DNA from: Harmothoe impar
Taxonomy: Eukaryota > Annelida > Polychaeta > Phyllodocida > Polynoidae
DNA length: 64,000 nt
Reading direction: 5' to 3'
Assembly: GCA_947462335.1 (NCBI GenBank)
Contig: OX381717.1
Span: forward strand, 49,333,523-49,397,522
Part shown: piece by piece, positions 38,301 to 46,000 of the stretch
Layout: the number at the start of each line of letters is the position of its first letter
Position numbering within the stretch: position 1 is the stretch's first letter
Position numbers and translations under genes: made by a program
Notes under the pieces: generated by a model
The model's input: only the letters and a program-made list of their open reading frames with translations
Database searches by the model: none
Told to the model about the DNA's origin: nothing

Positions 38301-39948
38301 AGAAATGCCTAGTATTAGGTTGTGAACATGCCACCTACAAACCATTATATACTGTAATATATATGATTGTGATCTATACTGTTCCCTCTATCTGCAGCTC
38401 CTTTTGGCTGGTCTGATCCGTCACCGCCTGATGTTGTCTTCTTCCCTACAAGCTGGCCTGCAGCTCCTCTCATTGACCATGGGAATGAGTTCATCTTCAC
38501 CTTTCCCCATGCTGAACCAGGGGTGCAGGCATTGAGCTTTTCTAGCCTCACCGTGGGTGGTGCTACTTGTAATCTTGAATTCACAAGGCCAGCTTATTCG
38601 GTTTCGTCAGCTGTCACAGCTGTGTTAAACAATGGTGTTATGATGGATGTCAGCATACCTAACAATTGTGAAGCCAAAGGCTCATCAAAACAGACAAAAG
38701 GTGAGTATTGAAGCCTTGAGTAAATCCTCAAATAGAATTATTGAGTGGCTACATTAGCATTTTAAAGAAAGGAGAGTCACCTAAACCTGTGTCCTAGTCT
38801 TCCTTACAACTTTTTTCCTGTCCTTTTTATTCCAGCATTAAAACTGACAGCATCCTGTCTCATCATGAAACCTGTAGCTTTTGGCACTCAGATCGGTGGC
38901 CAGGCCTTTGGATGCTCCATACCACAAACTAAGTTTCCTGGAAAGCTGTACTATGGAGTAACCCCTGGGTCTGGAAATGGCACCAACTTCATCACCATCA
39001 GTGCTGTTGAAAACTCCACCGTTGAGGTACAATACTGCACTCTATTCTGTTAACCATTTGAGGGCAGCAAAGTGCCTTTATAAACCAGCATGATAAACAA
39101 GAACACCATGGGCAAGATACTCGCAGGTGTCACAATCATGCATCGTATGATTGCTGCACTCCAAGAGGACATATCTCAGTGGGCACAACATTGAGTACAA
39201 CATTTAATCAATGTTGAATCAACATTGACAACAAGTTATCAATGTTGATTCAATGTAATGTGCCCACTGGGATAGGTCAATGTTCTTCTTACTTCACAAT
39301 TGCCAATTTTCAGTTTCCAAATGCAAATCAGTTCTAACCATAGTTTAAAATAACTTTTTGGGATGAATAACCTGGACTTCAGCTCATGAAACTCTACTCA
39401 TGATACTTTGTGTTTATATTGAACTCAATTGGGGTAATGGGAATTATGACTAATATAGATATAAAAATATTTTCAGCTATCTTTGGCGAGTAGAATAAAT
39501 GTATATCTATATGATACCTAAATATATTGATTCAGTTTTATTCAGTTTGTATTTCTGATTTGTAAAAGAGCATCATTTTGAATGAGATTTGTAACTGTTT
39601 ATAATTTATGGGTCACTTGTATAGATACGTTGTTACTGTTCTACCCTATTCAGATTTATATTTTCAAACATGGCTACTATACCTTTGACAACATCCGATA
39701 TGAGCGGAGAACTAAAAAAACACAAGTTCTGGCTGCATATGAGAATATGCAGATCACTTCAGATGCCGACCTTTCAGGGATCAAGGTGAGAATTCGAAAA
39801 AAATATTACATTTTCATGATCCATTGCTGCCCGGTCATTTCCAAAAATCATTATTTTCTAACTTAGGCTTCCTACAAGGTATAAACCAAAGTTCTTGTGA
39901 ATACTGTTTTTTATTCATGAGTTAGTGTTTTCATAACAACTGATGAGA

Positions 39949-40023
<75 letters not shown>

Positions 40024-43000
40024 GTATATAATATATATAAATGCATTGAAAATTTCAATATATATATATATCCTTAGGACTGCCAGTACTTTCTGGAGGC
40101 GCACTACCATAGCGTATTGTTTCCGATGCAAATGCAAAGTCTTGGCTTTCAGGGGGCCTTTTTACTATACGCATTTGCCCGCTATGGCAGTGCCAAGGAT
40201 ATATATCGGGGTTATAATTAGGTGTTCATCATTATAACTGTATAACTACTAGCGGTTTTGTCCATCCTCCCCGCAAGTTCTGCTTTCAAGACTCTGTAGT
40301 TACTCAATCTGCACCTAAGTGGCACCATTAGGTCTCTCGTGCAATCTCACCTGTGACCCAATTACCCATGATTAACATCACAGGTGTGGGTGACAGCCAT
40401 TTTTAGAATACATATTCAAATATATTTTAAAGTATACAGATCTAAAAGAAAAGAAAAGAAAAATCATTTGACTCTGAAAAATTGATCAACCTTTCATAGG
40501 AGACTCAAAATGTTGTACCCCTATTGGTGGGTGGTCAAACCACATTATTATATAACCTCAGTGTGTGTTTAAACATTTAAATGCAGCCATATGATTTTCA
40601 ATCAGAAAGTCTTTAGTAATAATATACAGATGTCTATCATTAGCATTATCTGATGCCCAGTGTTGTATATTTGTCAGATTTCAGGTACAGGAGGGTTGTT
40701 TGTGACATCTGGCGTGTCAGGCCCAGATGAGTACTCAGCAGACAGCCTCTTCCCTGCCAGCTCCTGGGGCCGCAAGTTTGCTGTGCACTATTTAGGAACC
40801 TCTACTACGGTTAACACCATCAAAATTGTTGGTAAGTGTATTTATTACACAATAGGCATGCTGATGATTTGAGATTAAAATCATTATCAATGTTGTTATT
40901 TACTAATCTCACATCTGGTAATTTATTATTAAATTCTGTCTGCTATCACATACTCCCTGCCATATAACAACATAATGAATAGGCCTGATATGGCAATCTT
41001 TAAGGCCACATGAGGAATATTATCAGCTTTGCAGACACATCCAGTATCACCTAAAAAAGAGTGGCATGGGTGCTTCTTATTTTATCCTTTTGATAAACAA
41101 GAAATGTTGCCATGGAAAAATTGCTTTTTTATACGTGGCAACAACCACAATTTTTGTATTTGAAAGAACATAATGTCTACATGGTTGGTATTTTTGAAAG
41201 GGACCCATTAAAGACACCAATTAAGCAGTTGAGGGTTATCAGGGGGAAGGATGATATCACTTCAAATATGGTAGTTCCTATGAATTCCTTGGGTCCATAC
41301 TAGGTGGGGGGGTAGATATGATTAAGATCAACCTCAGGAGCATGGAAATGTGTGTTGCTAGGCAGATAAACCATTAGAATAGCTGGCAAATAGCTGAATT
41401 AGCAAGAAACCAATAGAAGCATTGAATTCTTCCGTAACTCCATTTAAGGGGGTTAGGTATGATTATAATTAAACTCAGGAGCATGGAAATATGTGCTGCT
41501 AGGCAGATAAACCATTAGAATAGCTGTTGCTTGGCAACTAGCTGTATTAGCGACAAACCTATAGAACCATTGAATTCCTTAGATCCTTGATAAGGGGGAT
41601 AGGTATGATTATAATCAAGGACCTAAAGTGTGTGTTGCTAATTAGATAAACAATTAGAATCTATAACTATTGCTAGGCAACCAGCTATCTTAGCAGCAAA
41701 AATTTAATTCCTTGGGTCCATTTCAGGGTGGATAGGTATGATTATAATTAACCTCAGGAGAATGGAAATGTGTGTTGCTAGGCAGATAAACAATTAGAAT
41801 AGCTGTTGCTAGGCAAGTAGCTGTATTAGCAACAAACCAATAGAACCATTGAATTCCTAGGGTCCATGTTAGGGGGGATAGGTATGGTTATAATCAACCT
41901 CAGGACCTATCAAAGGTTGATTAATTTTAATGTTATCACTGACTTATCACTGACTTCCTGTAAAATGACAACAATATGAGGTCTCAATTAGGGGAATTGG
42001 GAATTATGGACAAAAGAGTAATGTTGCTTCGCAGGCTCACCACCTCTGGGGCCTTTCGGCATTAAAAAATTGAAATGAAATCTTCCTGTATTCATGATGA
42101 AGCCAATACAACAATTACATAAATAATCATATCTCAACCCTTAGTTGGTGTAGTGCCCAAGTTTAAAAAGCATTTTACTCCCAGTCTTCATTTCTATAGT
42201 CTCCATAAACGGTCTATCATGTGTTGTTGCAAAAGTAATGAAAACATACCTTATTTGTCTAATATTTACACTATACCAACATGTAATAAATACAAAATCA
42301 AACTCATCGTTGCGGATTTATCTATGTATGATTCTCTCTTTTTGTCTTTATGATGACTATATCTCTCTTCTTTCTATTCGACCACAGCTCGCTGGCCTAA
42401 CACGAGGGTTCAATATCAGTTTGATAATGTCAAAGAGTCAAACATATCATTGTACGCTACACTCTCAAGATCGATATCAGTTCCAGCTGGTAATAATACC
42501 CTGATCCTGTCAAATCACCCCATCCAAGTAGCACGCTTTGCCAAGTCACCAGGAAAGGACTCAATGATGTCTCATATTATTCCCTGGGAGCAAAGAGGAT
42601 CTGTGTGAGTATCTAGACAAACTCAATACTTGTCTTTAATTGTTTTGATTGGCAAGTGAATATCATCCCGCATTACCTGCTCTTTATCCCATATGGGTTA
42701 TGGCACATGTCTACCAGGCCTATCTTATATTTTCATATATATCTGAATATCGTTGATCTTTGATAGAACCTAAATTGTCTATTTTCTGTAAGATAATAAC
42801 CATATTAGGTGTAAATTGAGACATACTGACATCAATCCAATTCTTATTTAGAGTATTTTGCAGCCCCCCCCCCCCCCAGTCCCAACCATCCTACAGCTAT
42901 AATTCATTATGTATGTGACATGAAGCGTTTTTTTGGACTATGTGTACCCATGGGGGCCTTAAATAGCACCATCTATAGACTGGTTAACCTGACTTGGATT

Positions 43001-46000
43001 GAAGATAAACCCTGGTAGACCTTTGCCTGGCCAGGAAAGGGCTAGCTCCAGAAGGGCATAGTTTAATGGTGTATTTCATATTACCACAGTATATTGGATT
43101 ACCCCTTTATTTAAGTTATAAGCAAGACGGCTCCATGAAGAAATGGCCTGCTGTAACTGATAGATTGATTGGCTTTGACTCCCTATATTGTCTATCAATA
43201 ATTGTACTGTTTGCATCCACAGAGCATGGAATGCACATCCCTCTGGAGTGGCAATTAAAATGCGGTCCGTCATGACAGCTGGAGAGGAGGCTAACCTTGG
43301 GGTTGACCAGTCAAAAATAACCTGGCAGACCGTTACTAGCCAGCTGGGTTCAGACATGCCTGACATGGCCTTTGGGACCATGGATTCTGATGTTCCAGCT
43401 AGTTTTACAACATCAGGTGGAGAGGTACATTATCAGTTTGAAATCTTTATCCCTGTTCAAGTTGCTCCTCAAGAGAACTACTTTGTAAACACAGAACCAG
43501 ACAGGCAAAATTACTGACCCCAAGAAAGGGAATTTGACAATATAAAACACAAAGTAATCTATGATTCAATTAGCAAATTAGGGAGGCATTCCTGGTAACA
43601 TCATGAAAATTATTAGATAAGACTAACTGCCCCAACGTTTAGACCATGTTTCCTGAAGCACATCCATGTTAACAAAAAGAACATAATATACCTATCTGCA
43701 GCTGTTCCTGACTGAGATCTGGTATGAGGGTCCTAACTATGCCTACTCAACTTACATTGGGTATGACACTAAAACCCTGGATGAGTACAAGTGTTTGCTA
43801 ACTGCTGAGGTAAATAAAAATCTCATTTTGAAAAGAAATAAATTTTTGCAATGAATATAATGTTGGGAATAATATAAGTATCTATTTCCACGTAATTCAT
43901 ATGATACATACATTTAATTGTCTAGTTATGGATATTTTAAGAAAGAAAAGTTGTAAAGTAGACATATGTAGTTGTAAAATTGCTGGGCATCGGAATTTTA
44001 ATTAGCTCTCTTTACAGCCTGACTGAAGCCATTGGCACAACACTATCTGGGCTCATCCCTAATTTGGCCTATATCAAGTTCAATATAAAAAAAAGTCAGT
44101 AGACAAACTTGTGACTTCTAAAGCTATATTAAACATTATAGGTCAATGAAGATGGAGTGGACAATGACTGTGACGGTTTCACTGACGAGGAAGAATGGAA
44201 TGGCCTGGATGATGACAATGATGGACAGATAGATGAGGACACCTATGGTGCCTGGGTGACCACAGTTGGGCCGACGACCACAGGAGAACCAACCACCACA
44301 GTGGAGCCAACCACTGCTGTTAACCCCTCCAGCGAGATGACATCTGCCAATGACACTACAAATGGTACTGACACAGGTAAGTGATGTCTTTAATTTGTAC
44401 TGAAGAAGTCAACACAATATGTTAGATTGGAAACAAACTTGTAGGCAATTTGTCGTATTCTGACCTGACTGATTTTAACAGATCAAGCCATAGCAAGATA
44501 TTGTGAAAAATGCTTACCAAGTAAGCAAAAAACGTTTTACAACATTTTATAACGATATACAACGTTATTTAGCATTTCTCTAAGGCTCCATACTATAGCA
44601 TAACATTTTATAAAATTGTAAAACGTTATTTTGACGTAAAATAATGTTTTCTTGTTAGCTGGGTAAGCTTTAGTTATGAAATTTCTGCATTTCTAGGTAC
44701 GACTACTGCCCCACCCATATCCACCACCACCCGTCAGCAGCTGGTCACCCCCTGGATGTTCTACTATGGAGGTCCTTTTGTTGAAGGCTGGTACAAGCAA
44801 CCCTTCTTCCTGGCCATGTTTGCCTTGTTAGGGCTACCTCCTACACTGGCCATCCTCTACCATGCCATGAAGGTTTGTGAATTAGTGTCTTTTACAAACC
44901 TTAACCGTTTAAGGCCAGCAACTTGCTGTAATGCATCTTTGTAGGAATAATACCCCTACCTTACAAACATGGAATATGAATATGAACTACAAAACCAAAT
45001 GAGCGAATACGCATCCTTAGTTTACTAAAAATTCTAACACAATTAATAAAGGAATGATTAGATATAGTCCATGAGAAATAGTTTTGAAGTAAATGCTCCC
45101 ACGATATGTTGGCTAAATAGTTATGGCTAGACTAACCAAATATCCTCACTGTTTTATCTTTGCAGGCCATTTCATCCACCTTTAGAGACGGGTATTTGTA
45201 CGGGAAGGACTATGTACGCTGTTGTCAGGAGAAGGAGGAGGACAATGTCAGTGACTTTGACTCAGACCTGGACGACCCTGAGGACCCTTGGGCTGCCTGG
45301 TATGCTGAAACTGGGTATGTCATTTTGTTAGGACTATCATTATGAGATTGATAGGTTTCAAGCCTTGAAGACTTAGTTCAGAGCATATGATTATTGCAAA
45401 ACTGTATTGTGCATTCATTTGTAGGACTAAAGTTGAGGTTGCAGTTCATATCAGCTTGAGTGGTATGAAGTATGTGTTAACTATAACAGCAGTCATGCTA
45501 TAAGGATCTAACCATGAACCAGGTCCCCATATATATATATAGTGAACTTAGGCTAAACACAGAACCCTATTGAATGCTATTGTATAAACATAGCTGATAG
45601 TTGGTGGCATGGTGCTACAAACCTTAGAAGGCAACAATGCAGCACGAGAGTAACTTAGAAAGGCTGCATTAGTACATCATGCCAACCCTTCAGGAATTGA
45701 AATAACTAGTATTGGATGTATGCATCTAAAGTGATTGAGGTAAGAAAACTGAATATTCAAACATTGTCTGTATTGTTTCATCCAGATACAACCAGGTCTG
45801 CTATGAAAACTACAACCAGGAAGTGTTCCCTGGTGATGGGTATGGTGCTACTCCATATGAGTATGCTGACCCTAACGTCTACCAGGATAACCTGGTGCAG
45901 CCACAGCAGGGGTGGGAGACCAGTGACCAGGCACCCCTCCTACAGGAAGATGCACCTGCAGACCACCTGGACAGCAGCCCAGCTGAACAGCAGGAGGACA

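Noticed and set aside
43066..43275. 69-residue ORF overlapping a receptor exon
   Set aside because: Different frame from the phase-consistent exon 43223-43424.
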